From Chlorophyllum brunneum (taxonomy: Eukaryota; Basidiomycota; Agaricomycetes; Agaricales; Agaricaceae), in NCBI GenBank assembly GCA_963576785.1, contig OY756139.1, positions 2,976,001 through 3,040,000 of the forward strand: a stretch of DNA of 64,000 nt, given 5' to 3'. Each line of letters opens with the position of its first letter. Positions within the stretch are counted from its first letter, which is position 1. Shown in pieces: positions 32,574 through 44,865 of the stretch. The notes beneath the pieces were generated by a model, which did no database searches, was not told the DNA's origin, and saw nothing but the letters and a program-made list of their open reading frames with translations. The translations under genes and the position numbers were made by a program.

Positions 32574-34277
32574 TTACATAACTTTTCTCGTTTCCCGCTT
32601 GGTCTGAGACATGTGGAAGTTATCAATCGACAAATCCTATATATAAACATCAACCGGATGATTTTTTGCCATAGTTTAGAGAAGGATGACGCACCTCGGG
32701 TTTGAAAGGCCAATCTGCAAATGCCTGAACAAGGACTTTCCATTCCTTGGCTGTGAGCTTACGTGGAGCGGTCTTAGGATTGAGACGTTCACTGGGAGGT
32801 AGTGAATCTGCGGTCACTTTCTTTAGAAGAGTCGCTGCGCCCGGTGCAAGTTGTCTATCAAGTGGGGATAAAAATCTTGGTTAGTATATGAGTCTGGAGG
32901 GGAGGAGGGTGGAGATTTACGGTAAACTGCTTTTTAGGGGAGTCGCTTTCTGCACAAACATCCGACGAAGACAATAATCCCACTCATCGAGTAGACCTCT
33001 TTGAATCAACTACCGGAGAAATATTTGGTTCACCATGACGGTCGATAGCTGACTTTGACATACCTGGTCTTGGAGAGGTTTGATACTGATAGCCACAAAG
33101 TCTTGTATTGATTGCCTCATGGTAGACGGGTAAAAGTTGGTCTTGTATGGTGCGATAATTTCGGGGGGGATGGCATGATCGAAAGCGGCGGTTGCTTCAG
33201 CTATGACGCTGAGTTTACATCGGACGTTATCACCTAGAGGTGCTGCTATGCGCTACAGAACGAAAAATCCAACGAGATAAGTAACTGAGGGGAAGGGTTG
33301 ATTTTCCGAGATGAAAACGTACCTGCCATAATGATTGGGTCATAATGAGGTCGACGGGGACACGGCCATATTTGAATAACCATTGTTGTTCAGGTATGCT
33401 CCTGAAGAACTGCGAGACGAGTTGTTCACCGTGGATTTTGGCAGGGATATGAGATATGAATTGGAGTTGAGGATGTTCTGTTGGTTGTGTCCAGTGTTGT
33501 TGGTTTTTGGTTGAGAAGGAGGGTCTTACCTTGAGACCAGTCTGTCACTTGAACGTCGTCGAGAAGACCGAGCGCAGATACCTCCTCGTATGCGTCCCAT
33601 AAGTACCCGGAAAGTGGGAGGACAGTTATACGAGAGTCGACTTGCTCAAGAGGCTGGAAAGAGAGTTAGTGTCTGAGCATAACTGAGGGGGTCTCGTAGA
33701 CGTACTTTGAGGAATTGGTAGAACCGATCGTATTCCTCTAGGACAATTAGCTTTTTGATACGCTCCTTTGGTAGATCAAGCAATGCACGCGTGAGCACGC
33801 CAGGTCCTAACGCACCACCCCATTCAGCTTACGCTATACGAAACGCGAAAATACAACTTACGCACCTGGAAATGCTTCCACCACAATTTTATCCTTTGAA
33901 CCTTCCGGTACAAATGCCCCAGCAAGTTCTCTAGCAGACTCCGGGTTCATAATAGAGGACCGCGCCCTGACATCGGTCGACCACGGGAAATATTCCAACC
34001 ACTCCGCAACTGGTGGAAGGTCAGGACCACATTCTATTCCCATCTCCTTTGTTATTACTTTCTTTCTTCCTCGAGATTTAGGAGGATTGGCTGCCAGCTG
34101 TTCGTTCGTGTGCAGGACATCTGCGACGAGGTTGTCTATAGGGTATGGTTTCACTGAGGATGAGGAGTGGACGGAAGAGCGGGAGAAGACGCGGAGGTGT
34201 TGCAGTGTTGGTGTGCACTGCTGTGTGGAGAGTCGTGCTGCCAGAGGACGTGTGTGTTTTGCGAGGCGGAAGGCCAT
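32574..34277 (-). CDS. MTF1: Mitochondrial transcription factor B / rRNA adenine dimethylase-like protein
   Basis: Starts MAFRLAKHTRPLAARLST at 34277, a typical basic mitochondrial presequence. LVADVLHTNEQLA, GPDLPPVAEWLEYFPWSTD and DKIVVEAFPGPGVLTRALLD (SAM motif I of the KsgA/Dim1/mtTFB fold) come next. LIVLEEYDRFYQFLKPLE, GEQLVSQFF, MTQSLWQRIAAPLGDN, RCKLSVIAEATAAFDHAIPP and FYPSTMRQSIQDFVAISIKP follow. The end is KLTAKEWKVLVQAFADWPFK, then a last exon DLSIDNFHMSQTKRETRKVM with stop at 32574. About eight short introns. Fungal members act with the mitochondrial RNA polymerase in promoter opening; whether rRNA methylation is kept cannot be judged. Only 159 nt separate its stop from that of AND-1 (convergent). 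Confidence 0.8.
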
Positions 34278-34395
34278 GTCGACCACTTTTCAAATTCAAA
34301 TTAATTCGCCGACGCGTCTGATAGACACTCCCACGCCTGAGTTGCCGGTCTCAGTGAACCAATAACTAGACTACACTTATCACAACCGGCTGGTA

Positions 34396-35763
34396 TCATA
34401 TTGAAGAAACCAAAGGCATAGCAAATCTCCCTCTGCTCAATCTTGAAATGACGGGCGTACTAATCAACCCATCACCTTTCTTCAACTCCTTTTCCTTTTC
34501 TTTCATCAACCTCTTCTCCTTCTCCTTTGGGGTCTCATCCCACCACCGCGAATCCCCTTCACATCCAGTCTGGAAAACTTTCCGTACGTTGATAGTAAGA
34601 CAAATAAAAACAGCGAGCCATTCCGGCAAAAGGTCAACGAGATAGAAGATGATCTTGGACCGTAGACTGTTTTGTGCCGAGGGTTCAAGGGAGTAGTAAG
34701 TCGTTGTATATTGGGACATGATCGTGAATCGGTAGATAACCGAAATGAGCTGCCAGATAAATGTTGTGTGAGTCTCTGAGTAAGGGTGTTCAATACGGGA
34801 CAGATTTACCAGAAGAGCTGTAATGAAGTGGACGAAATATGTCGCTTTCTTGTTCAGTCGCGGCACAAAAACTCGTGCCCAAACGATCAGAGCATTCATA
34901 AAGGCGAGAATCATGACACTCAAAACAGAGCCCACATATCTAAGGTAGCACGGGTCAATGACATGAGTAAAGGTGTGCAGGTAAGATCACAGTACCTCAA
35001 AATCTCGTTCTCTTTCAGCCTTGCTGGATGGTTCCTCTGCACTATCAACCGACAGTTTCCAAGCAAGCCCGTGACAAAGACAAGAAGAAACGCTATCGTC
35101 ATTCCATCATGCATTCTCCGGAACCAGAATCGCAGGCGTGGCTGATCGGGATACTCCTCTGTATCATCCTGTACCACAGTAGTTCCAGAAAGTGACCACC
35201 CGGATTTTGTATGATACGTATTCATCGACAGGGCGTCCTCTTTCCAACTCATGCGCGAAGTTTTTGCCACGGCTTCGGCGTCGGAAGGATTCGAACTTTG
35301 TGGTAAGTATTCCTTTAGTCGGGGGATCTCTTTCACAGCTTCCGAGCCATACGTCGCGTTGACAAGTATCGTACGGACTAACATCGCCAAGTCTTGGGAT
35401 ATGGCCACGATACCCATAAAAAATGTCGTTTGCATGTATTCCATTAGCCCTTCCACGTCCATTAGGCCTTCCTCTGTCCCAGGCACGAATGCGATAGCCG
35501 CTCGAAGCCCAAACACGATCGACCTACAAACAGCGCGTTACTCGTATTCGAATGGCAATGAAATTGAGCACAACTAACCTCTCAATTATAAACCCTAGTA
35601 TCGTAAACAGTACACTCGTTCTCGTCGTTTTACGACAAAAACGGTAAAAGAAGAGAGGTAAGAGAAGCACATAGAGCGCTGAACATATTATCGAGGGTAT
35701 CAAGTCTTTTTGTGATGGGTATCCACCGACAAGAGCTGGTAGATGTTGAGGGGTCTGCGACAT
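34396..35763 (-). CDS. Seven-transmembrane protein, basidiomycete-type, unknown
   Basis: Three exons. The start is MSQTPQHLPALVGGYPSQKD at 35763, an extracellular-like N-terminus. Hydrophobic segments follow: ICSALYVLLLPLFFYRF, VLFTILGFIIERLVVL, FFMGIVAISQDLAMLVRTIL, then a polar loop of about 90 residues, GMTIAFLLVFVTGLLGNCRL, VLSVMILAFMNALIVWARVF, YFVHFITALLVNLSRIEH, FIWQLISVIYRFTIMSQYTT and FYLVDLLPEWLAVFICLTIN. The C-terminal tail is charged (WWDETPKEKEKRLMKEKEKE). The layout recalls the RTA1-like and other fungal 7-TM families that are common as orphan receptors in Agaricomycetes. No family motif allows a name. The exon junctions (R/C-S and LR/YVG) are in frame. Confidence 0.7.
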
Positions 35764-36626
35764 CGCAACGGAATGCGTGGGCGGTGCAGAGGCCTTGATG
35801 GTGCCGCAGCTCAGACCTTCGAGGGGGAAGGAGAGGAAAGAGTGGCGAGGCAGTGAATCAAGTAGAATCTACTTTCATATGGATTTAGCCTCAGCCAATT
35901 GAAGAAGTCGTGGAGTAGCCAGGCGTTATCACTGACATGTCAAGTCCATGGGCGGTGCTGCGCTTTCCTCGAGATCAGGGAAGGTCGTCAGGGTCCCACT
36001 TCCGTTGATGCCGAGTTTTCCACCAGGATCATGTACCAGGCCCAAACAATCCCTGAGAGATTGGACAAAAGAGTCGCCGACGAATATTGCGAGCTGACTA
36101 GCGAGTCGACTACCAGAGCACCTGATAAGGAACCGGAACAGACGTCGACTTGGACGCAATTCCGTAAACTATCAACTGCGGCCCTAGGGCGAACAGTGGC
36201 ACTGTACAGCCTTGGTGGTCTTCGCCCTGATGTTATGGACCGATGCTTCACCGCAGCAACATGGGATCTTTTGAGAACACCATTGTACTGACAGACAGAC
36301 AGGTCATTTCAGTACGGCAATCGTCCAGCTTGCAGCGGGGAGATGTGCTGCATGAGGCACTACCAACCACGGTGTCATACCCCCTATTTACTCAACATTA
36401 CTCTCGTTGTTGCACCGATATCTGAGAGGTGCTTTGCGGAGGACGAGACCTGTGGAAATACATCACCTTTCCCCAGTACGAGTGATGATATATGGACTCT
36501 ATATATATACACCATTGCTCGGGTAGCAGTGCTGATGGCGATGCGACGAATAGGTTTTCCACAATTTCTTATGGCATGTGTATTTCTTTGTCTCCATCCA
36601 ATATTTCCTCAACCCATCCATGAACC
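35764..36626. other. 0.86 kb divergent intergenic region
   Basis: Contains a 130-codon frame at 35899-36291 on the + strand without known domain or good start context. An opposing frame overlaps it. Also ATAT runs near 36495-36512. No gene is called. Confidence 0.45.
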
Positions 36627-38047
36627 ATGTTCCCTAGAAAACTTTTGCTCCGCCTCTTCTTATTTTTCTCTCTATGTGCGACTCTATTCCTAGCCTATTC
36701 CTACCTGAAGACTCGGCCATCATACGCACTATACGACCGACTGAATGCTCAAGAACTCCTTGATTCTCAACTAACTGGCTCAATTCAAATTCATAAAAGA
36801 AAGGCAAGATTCGTCTTTTTCAAACAACTGAGAGGGGCTGGTTTCAACAACCAGGTAGGTAATCGTCAAGCACATACGCGACTGTCTCCATGTTCACACA
36901 TGTCATTGGACTACAGGTCCAAGATATTCTATTATATCACAATCTTGCTCTCGCAAGCTCGCGTACATATGTCTATCAACCATTTGTCTGGAGACCTCGA
37001 GGAGAAAAGTCCTACGTACCTTTGAGCGCCTTCCTTCCCGGCGTAACCAAGGGTAGTATCAGCATGGACTTGTTGAGCAGGTATTGTCGAGATGAACCCC
37101 ATCACGTCACACTTGGGAATGTCGGGCATGAAGAACAGTGGAAACACGCGATAGATGCTCTCAGTGGTGATGAACGATGTGTGGTAGTGGATAACTGGAT
37201 GTTCAATTGGGAGTGCGAATCTCCCTCACCTTTCTTCTGTCCTGTCACCACTGACATTGAACACTCAAATTATAATCAGATTTTTGGCAAGCCCTGCACT
37301 GCACCCCGTATGGCCATCCTTCCGTGAATATCTGAAAGACCACTTCGAATGGTCACAACCCATCCTTGACATCGTTCACCGCGCCCAAACCCAACTTAAT
37401 CTCCGTCCAACTCCTTCATCTACCACTGGGAACACTTACATTGCTCTCCATCTTCGTCGAGGTACACCTTTCCATTCCTAAATCACCAAATTCTATCCAA
37501 ATCTTACATTATACTTACAGGCGATTTTGAGAACCACTGTAAATACCTCTCCGAGAATCCAACCGACTTCACAACCTGGGCAACACTTCCCGAACTCCAG
37601 TCCTCCATCCTTCACCCACCCTTAGATATCTCTAATGCTACTTCAATACTTACACACTGTTACCCCTCCCTACATCGTATCCTCTCCGCCGTGACAATCC
37701 AAGCCCACCTCCATCCCGAAGCACGAACACTCTACGTCCTTCACGATGGTACCATCGACCATCCATTAGTCTATTTACAATTCTACAAACTACGAGAAGC
37801 TTTGATGAACCATGATTGGGCTAAGAAGAATTCCTGGTCTGGTGGTCCCATGAGTCGTGTGTTGCAGAGTAGCGATGCGGAGAGGGTGAGGACGTGGGGT
37901 GAGAATGATTATGGAGTTGCTGTGGATGTTGAGCTCGCGAGGAGGGCAGTCGGATTTGTTGGGAATGGGTATTCGAGTTTGAGCACTCAGATTGTGGCGT
38001 TAAGGTTGGCGGATGGGGGGAAGATAGAGGATGTTACGTTCGTTTGA
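36627..38047 (+). CDS. O-fucosyltransferase-like type II membrane protein
   Basis: Starts MFPRKLLLRLFLFFSLCATL at 36627, a short cytosolic tail plus signal anchor, as for Golgi glycosyltransferases. The luminal part has ARFVFFKQLRGAGFNNQ (GxGFNNQ nucleotide-sugar loop), then VQDILLYHNLALASSRTYVY and QPFVWRPRG. Later come ALHPVWPSFREYLKDHFEWS and YIALHLRRGDFENHC (HxRRGDFxxxC, the peptide O-fucosyltransferase/GT65-68-like signature). It ends with DHPLVYLQFYKLREALMNHD and a Rossmann-like end FVGNGYSSLSTQIVALRLAD. Four or five exons, with introns near 36855, 37225 and 37460. Fungal members of this group are widespread, but their acceptor is not known. The GxGFNNQ and HLRRGD motifs are intact, so transferase activity is likely. 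Confidence 0.78.
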
Positions 38048-38437
38048 CTGGTTTGTGTGTGTGATCTAGCTGGCTGGCTTATACCCAGAATTCTCTCTTA
38101 TCTACTTTGTAATGTTTGTGGAACATCTTATTTATCGCTCAGAATAGCCTTCAAGAGTGCAAACTCCTCGATTCAGTCTCGCATGCGATACCAAGAAAAT
38201 GGTGAACGAGAGCTGTCGATAGCGGGCATGTGGATGATAAATTCATCTCGTAGAGAGGTTTGAGGTATCTCCAGGCTCCTGGATGAAAGGACCGAAACCC
38301 GCTGCCCGAGTCCCAGAAAGACGAAGACCCACAACAGTGTGTCTCGTAACCTGGCCAGCCCGTCAGTGACGGAATACGGACAAGTCAAATGAACTACGAC
38401 ACACACCTCGTTGAGTCCTTTCCGGTACTCAAAAAGA
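38048..38437. other. Convergent gap
   Basis: 3' flanks of the fucosyltransferase-like and MBIP-like genes. No gene is seen. Confidence 0.6.
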
Positions 38438-40176
38438 TTATGAACCAAAATTTGCTTGTTCTCCCATCGCTTGTTGTACTTCAAGTCTCTCCATCACAGC
38501 TCTCTGTAAACTCGATTTCGTATTTCGAGTCTTCTGATTTCCACCGGCCAGCATCGAAGCAGTGGATGATGAGCTCTGATTGCCTGGCTGCGAACCGGGA
38601 GTATTGGTTTTAATGGCGGATGAAACTTCCGGATCAGAACTACGTAGATGGGGGGGAACGATGATTGGCGTCGCGCGAGGGGGAGGAGGCCACTAAGGAT
38701 ATAACGATACGGGAAATTAGTTTTCAGGGGAAAGGATACCAAGCAGTAGGACGTACGCCTCGGTTGGGTTGGTTGAAGTGAAGTGCAGCCCATGGAGGAT
38801 AATCTTTTTCTAGCTTAATGATATGATCCTCGAGGAATTTGAGTCGTGCCCACAATGTTCGTGGCGGAGATGGGACTATTTAAAGTTAGTGATAAACCAT
38901 GAACGGAAGATGCAACACTTACCATAGCGAACAGCTAGGTGAGACTCAATATTATATAGTCGCTCGTCAGCCCCAGGGTGGTGTTTCGGAAGCGCTTCTT
39001 GGTCATTTGGCACAGCTATTCCACTTGCAGAGATCGAGGGTTCTGCATTCGTACTCTGTTTTGGTGGTAATTGTTGCTCTTGGTCTTTCTTGGCTTTTGT
39101 CCGACGTAATGGCCCATCATCGTTTTTAGCAATATCATACTTCATCTGCGCATCGCGGTCGATGGTCCGGGCATCTGTACGAGCACAGGATGGTATAACC
39201 CCAGCTTCTGGAACGTCACTGAGTTCTTGCAAACGTTTGCGTTTCTCTGAAAGGCTCAAAAGAAACTCGGTTCTGTTAGACGCGTCATTGCGTGCCCTAT
39301 TCCTGGCAAGAAAGGCAGAAATTTCTTTGTTTATCTGATTCAGCATAAGTACGAATGTTTTCAAGATGTTGATTTAACGAACTCACAGCTGTCGGCGTTC
39401 GTGGTTGTTCACCATTCGCGAGATTAACATAATCGCGTTTCCGGTCTTCCATATGACGGTCATCACCATCTTGGTCCTCAGTCTCCTTCTCTTTTCCTTT
39501 CGGCGATCGAAGCTCCCGCGTAGTCTTATCAACCATCAACAACTGAATCAAGTCAACAAGAGTAAAACGAGAAACATACACTGAGTCCCTTCATTAACCT
39601 CTCCAAAGCAAATCGAACCCTCGTTCGCTCCCATTCAGAATTCATCACAAGCATATCACATTCAAATCCCCTCAACGCCTGTGTTAGTCCTGCTTCTTGT
39701 AAAAATTCTCGGATTGCTTCATCCCAGTGTTCGTATTTCGGAGGTGGCGGAGGTGATTGAGGTTTATCATCTACTTCTATTTTGCCTGCCGCATTCTGCA
39801 AAGGTGCGACTGGTGTTGTCATTTGAGTAGGAGTACCCGGCGTTGGCTGGACTGGTATTGGGTAATAATGAGTCTGATATGGAGCATAGGTATGTTGAGA
39901 ATAGTGCGAAGTTGGCGGGACAACGGAAGCACCTCCAGTGTATATGGAGTTCATTGGCCAGGATCCTTGCCAGTTCATATGCGCGTATGCTTGATATGCT
40001 TGTGCTGGGTTCATCGGAGTCGCAAGTGATGCATAGGGGTTTTGGTTTGCGGTGTGCGGTCTAGTCATTGTGGATGTAGTAGAATTTCCTGGTTGATGTG
40101 GTCCCGACACAGTTTCCGCTGTCTGTCCAGCCATCTTTGAGGATTCTGCGGCCGAAGCTGGAGGACCAGAAGCCAT
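38438..40176 (-). CDS. MBIP-like coiled-coil protein
   Basis: Starts MASGPPASAAESSKMAGQTA at 40176. The first exon holds a Tyr/Pro/Gln-rich low-complexity part (NPAQAYQAYAHMNWQGSW) and a conserved helical segment YEHWDEAIREFLQEAGLTQA, LRGFECDMLVMNSEWERTRV. Further exons have KTTRELRSPKGKEKE and EISAFLARNRARNDASNRTE, then DERLYNIESHLAVRY. The C-terminal exons give PRTLWARLKFLEDHIIKLEK, DYPPWAALHFNQPN and a Pro/Ser tail ending VMERLEVQQAMGEQANFGS. The RLxNIExHL plus L..RLKxLEDxIIxLE leucine-zipper pair resembles metazoan MBIP, a scaffold subunit of the ATAC histone acetyltransferase complex. A chromatin role is inferred only. About six exons. Confidence 0.65.
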
Positions 40177-40330
40177 GATAGCCAACGAGCACAAGAATGA
40201 CCAAAATAGAGTTGTCTTGTGCCCACGGTACAAACACGATCACATTTAAAATTTAATCACCGGACTTCATTCCCTCCGTCGACAAAGTTCTAAACCGTCT
40301 TCCGCTCACACCTGTTTATTTACTTCTAGC

Positions 40331-41526
40331 TCAAACGTTACACACTGTTCCAGAAACCGTCGACGTCCAACCTTTGAAAATCTCGATTGAACGGATTTGG
40401 GTTATCGAATCTGCCGTAGGTGGTCCATTCGACCAGCAAGGATCACCATTACTCCATGTGTTCCAAACCCAAGGACCAGCTTGCGTGGGGACCTAAGAAC
40501 ATTCATTCCATTGAATTGGCGTCAAAGAATCCAGTGTGTGGTATATTTACATACGTTCGTCGTGAAGCGAGCCTTTTGTTGACCATCGATATAGAACGCC
40601 GTTGCGCCGGATGACCACTAATTAATCGATGTGTTTGTTAATTCTAACAATAAAATTTCCTCGTGTTGGGCTTACGTCAATACGATATTCTGCGTATCCA
40701 TCATAAGTATATATTGCGACAATGGATCTGGATCTACGCACCATGGAAATCCGCAGTGGGATTGAAAGTGAAAGGAATCGTTTGATGAGTGTTCGGTGTC
40801 CCTGGAGTTACCGCCTATGACGCGCATCGTTCCAGTTCAGCAATGGATACACTCTGGAGGCCGACGGGTAACGCCTACCTGATTCGTAGCCCAAATACCA
40901 GCTGGAACACAGGCACTCGAAGTCGAGATTGTGCTCGTCAGAATTTCCCAGTCGATTTCCTGATTATCATTCACTTGGTAGAGTTTTTCGTCATCCAGGC
41001 GTCATTATTGCTGGATTCTTGGGGCTTACGGTAGAAGAAGTTGCCTTCGACGACGCCAGGGGTTGTACTGGACTTCTGGACTGTTCGGACTGATGCGTAT
41101 TTAAATCTGTCCTGAGTGGACATTTCGGCGCTTTGAATTGTCCCACTACCAGAGTACTTGGAAACTTTGAAGTTGAGCGCGCCATTTCCCATGGCTATGT
41201 TCGAAGGGGAAAAAGTACGAGGAACCGGTCCTGAGTTGATTGTGTAGTCGCTAACGCTTAATCCATTGGAACTGGTGTAGACATGTCAGTGATGGTTCAT
41301 CTCCAGCAATTGAGTGATATTACCTGAGAAGAGCTGCGACATCTCCGCCGGAAACTGCGCCGGAAAAATCTGCAAATACCCTTTCGGTAAAACCCCCGGG
41401 AACACCACTAACGACATATGTGTCGCAAGCCGCCGTGGTGTTGACAGCTGAAGATGCTTGTAAAGAATTCTTGGCGAACATCAAGGTAATGAGGGCTGCC
41501 ACTTGTGCTTTGGAGCGTGGAGTCAT
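40331..41526 (-). CDS. Secreted GH16-type glucanase/concanavalin A-like protein
   Basis: Starts MTPRSKAQVAALITLMFAKN at 41526 with a signal peptide. Successive exons give CDTYVVSGVPGGFTERVFAD, FKVSKYSGSGTIQSAEMSTQ, VVEGNFFYR, DNQEIDWEILTSTI, GTPNTHQTIPFTFNPTADFH, EYRID, WSSGATAFYIDGQQKARFTT and AGPWVWNTWSNGDPCWSNGP, SIEIFKGWTSTVSGTVCNV. EIDWE fits the ExDxE catalytic motif of GH16 (nucleophile, assisting Asp, acid/base). The jelly-roll strand with FYIDG also fits. It likely acts on beta-glucan in the wall or substrate; the exact specificity is unknown. One exon (EYRID) is only 14 nt. About eight exons; the stop is at 40331. Confidence 0.85.
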
Positions 41527-42666
41527 TGTTCACGGTTATGAAGTTGACATACGTTTATCATGTATACGTTGTCTTATATCACCTCGCTATAGGCCGCCGC
41601 AAGCGATATCAAGGAAGCGCTAGAACGCCATATGCGCTTTGTATAAAGAATAAACATGATGCATGTGCGGGAGTGCTTCTGAAACGCACTCGTGACTGAG
41701 CATGCACTTGTCACTTTAATCCAGCGTGTTGGGATGCTGAAGGGACCAAGGATACGATGGTTCTCCACATGCGAAAAGATGTCAGACTTCCCGTGTGCAT
41801 GTCCATGTAAAGCATTTTGGTGGTGTGATGAAAATATATACACACATCATCCTTGGTGATCTGAGTACCTGGAACAGAACTATTTTGTGGTGATGAATAA
41901 TCAGAAGCCTACTATCGTTGAGTCGACGGGCTTGTCCAGGTTCCGAACACGCGGCAGCCTCCCAGATGCTGCATTGTGTAGCTGACTGCTGACGACTGTC
42001 GGGAACTATTGTAGTGAGCGGGCCGAAGGTTCCAGCGAGCTCTTGAACGTAAAGTTTGCGTGGCGTCCGGCACAGAAACTGTCAGTGCGAGGATCATGAT
42101 GTCGCTCGGCATGTTGAGTCAACGCCGGGAGTCGTGTACTATCGATCTAGTGCTAAACTCTGCTAGACTCAGCGCGCTACCTGTTGTCAGAACTTGATCA
42201 TTCGTTTGTGCGACAACTTCAATACATTTGGGTACAACATCACCCTATATGTCTAGTCGTGATCGCCTGATGGCAACGGAGGGCGTGTTTCTTTTACGAA
42301 TACTCGCCCACCTCACGAAGGGGAAGTTTAAGATTACAGTCAATCAGGGTCAGCCGCGGAGTCTAGGTGCGAAGAGATCGGATAGTGGGGAAGGTTTTCC
42401 AAGGTGTTGTGTATTTTTGGAGCGATTCGTTGAGCTTGAGGATATGGTAGTTCACAGAAGGACAACCCTGAGTCTGGCGGCGGGCAAGGTGAACCAAGTT
42501 TGGTGAAGGCTTGGCGGATAATGGCCGGACTGGGCAAGAAGACGGTGGCGGAGATAGTTGAGCGGGGAGATGAGGAGGAGATGATCGGCCTCTCAGCCAT
42601 TCCGCTTATGGCAATGCGTCTTGATCATTTCCCGTATTTAAGTCGCTCCTCTTCTTCCCCTCACCC
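41527..42666. other. 1.1 kb divergent intergenic region
   Basis: Promoters of GH16 (-) and the F-box/LRR gene (+). Mirror-image open frames at 42228-42506 and 42340-42600 have no domain signature, so no gene is called. Confidence 0.45.
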
Positions 42667-44865
42667 ATGCACCTCCTCCACCCCCGCCGCCATCCTGACC
42701 ACCCTGCGCCCTCACCCTTTGCGCACACCCCCGGCGATCTTCTCATCGAAATTGCTCATTGTCTAGACTCTCGCTCCGATCTTCTCCACTTCTGCCTCAC
42801 CGTTTGTCCCCTCCCTTCTTCACTCTTGCTCACCCCTCACTCACGTCTTTACAGTCCCCGTACATCTTCTCCCATATTTCTTCCGTCCTATATGAATCCG
42901 TCACCCTAAATACTGTCCAACAATGCACCTCCACACTTGGCATGCTCGCTCGGCAAACGGATATTGCCCGACACGTCCGCGAACTCACCCTGAGACTGCA
43001 GCCAAAGCACACTCCCACCCTAACTACTAATGACCGTGAGGCCGCTTCGGCTGCTGTCATCGAGCTCGCTTCTTCAACGGCTCTCGACGCCCTTCGCAAG
43101 TTCGTGTGGGACGCCGATGAGTTGCCGTTCCATGAAGATATGTGGTTTGCCTTGCGCGTCGGGTAAGCATTCCCATGGTGCTGCTTGCTTTTCTGCTCAT
43201 TGCATGCTCCGCCAGCTGTCCCCAGCTACGCTATGTTGGTACAAGTCTCGGTTCCATGCTGCCGAAGCTCAATAGTCATGTGAGCCTCTTGCATCATCCC
43301 TTCTTTCCTCCCGAGCTCAAACCTTGCACGACTCTGCCAGCTCTTCGATTTCTGCAATCTATCCGGCTTCGCACTCCACCTTCGATCTGGTTTCTACGAA
43401 TGTCATATTGACCTTTTCATGGATGGTGCGCCCCTCTCTGGTCTCATCCTTCATTCTCTCTTATTCATGCGGAGCAGAGGACCAGCCGATTTCCCGAAAA
43501 CTATGGGACATGCTTATTCATCGCTGTCCCAACCTCGAAGAGCTTTCTATAGAGGGCACTTCCTCCATTCCGGCCGATGTACATGCACTTGTCCAGGGCC
43601 ACTGGCCGAAACTCCGAAGACTCTCTCTCGGCGATATCTGCATAGACTGGATCCCCCGGCCATTAACTCCCGGAGAGAAACGTCCATTTATTGCGTTTCT
43701 AGAGCGACATCAGGACCTCAAGGTCATTAATCTTTCACGGCACAATATTCAACCCCTCCACTTCTCGTCACTCGACCCCGCATGCCTCCCTGGCGTGACG
43801 TCGTTTTCAGGCACTCACCAGCAACTCCAAGCTCTACCCCACCTTCACCCCTCCCTTAAGCAGGTCTCCTTCCGTGATCCAGTCGAGACAAGAGAAGTTT
43901 CGGCTCCAACAATAGCTTCTCTGTTGAGGGAGCTGACTTCTCTCACGGATCTAAGGATTACGTTTGCCCTACATTCCATGTATGATAGTGGCAATCTCCT
44001 CCGATCACTCATCCAATCTTGTCCGAACCTGAGGCATCTTGACTTGACATGTGCCCATAAACCCTCATTCCAACTAGTGAGATCCCCTTTTATCTTTGAA
44101 TTGTTCTTTATCTCACTCTATTATCATTACTATTATCTGCAGGACGCCTTTGCCAAGACGATACGCGGGTTTCCGAAGTTGCGAACATTGCATCTAACAA
44201 TTGTCAAATATCCTGGAGATGAAACACTTGCCAATGGTGCAGTCAGAATTGCACAATCGAATCCCCGATTACAAAAATTCTCCCTTACGTTCATACCCCC
44301 TCTCTATCCTCCGCCGTTTCCGTTTGCGTGGGCACCAGACACTCCAGTAGGCAACGATGGAGCTCCTGCCCATCTTGGTGCAGGTATTGGCGCCGTTGGT
44401 TCCGTCATGGTTCCCATCCAGCCGTTTTCCATTTCGCTTTCATTCCTCCCCCTACCAAAATACGTGTGCACGACAGGCTTGTTTTATCTTCTTACGGACA
44501 CTCACGGTCTACCATTGACCCTCCAGGCGGTCGAGACATCACGAGTCGTGTGGCCTTGGAGTTTGGGCGAAACCGTGCGGACAAAGAAATACGAGACTGA
44601 GCTTGGACCTTATGGAAGACGGCGGGGTGGGCGGGGTGGCTTTGGTAGAGGTGTCGGTGGTATACGAGGATTGGTTGGGTTGGCGTTTGAAAGGAGTAGT
44701 GCTGGTGAAGAGGTCAGGATGATCCTTTTCTGCATGGCACTCGTCGTGTTGGCTGCGTGGGGTTTTGTTGTTGGGGGCCGGAGAGGGAAGCTTGGAACTG
44801 CATTTCATCCTGGTACGAATACTGGTAACGTTCGTCTTGGCCTCGGCTTGGAGTTCGCGAGTTGA
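42667..44865 (+). CDS. F-box/leucine-rich-repeat-like protein with C-terminal hydrophobic segment
   Basis: Starts MHLLHPRRHPDHPAPSPFAH at 42667. The F-box-like helix TPGDLLIEIAHCLDSRSDLL, HFCLTSPYIFSHISSVLYES continues across a 56 nt intron. LRR-type repeats follow: ALRKFVWDADELP, CPQLRYVGTSLGSM, IHRCPNLEELSIEGTSSIPA, HWPKLRRLSLGDICIDW, TSLTDLRITFALHSMYDSGN, SCPNLRHLDLTCAH and GFPKLRTLHLTIVKYPGDET. It would act as a substrate adaptor of an SCF ubiquitin ligase. After the repeats comes a Gly/Arg-rich stretch (GPYGRRRGGRGGFGRGVGGI) and a hydrophobic helix VRMILFCMALVVLAAWGFVV near the end. That end is unusual for an F-box protein and may reflect a membrane-anchored adaptor. Such proteins are strongly expanded in Agaricomycetes. 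Confidence 0.75.

Noticed and set aside
35899..36291. 130-codon open frame on + strand
   Set aside because: No domain, poor composition, overlapped by an opposing frame, and located in a promoter region between divergent genes.
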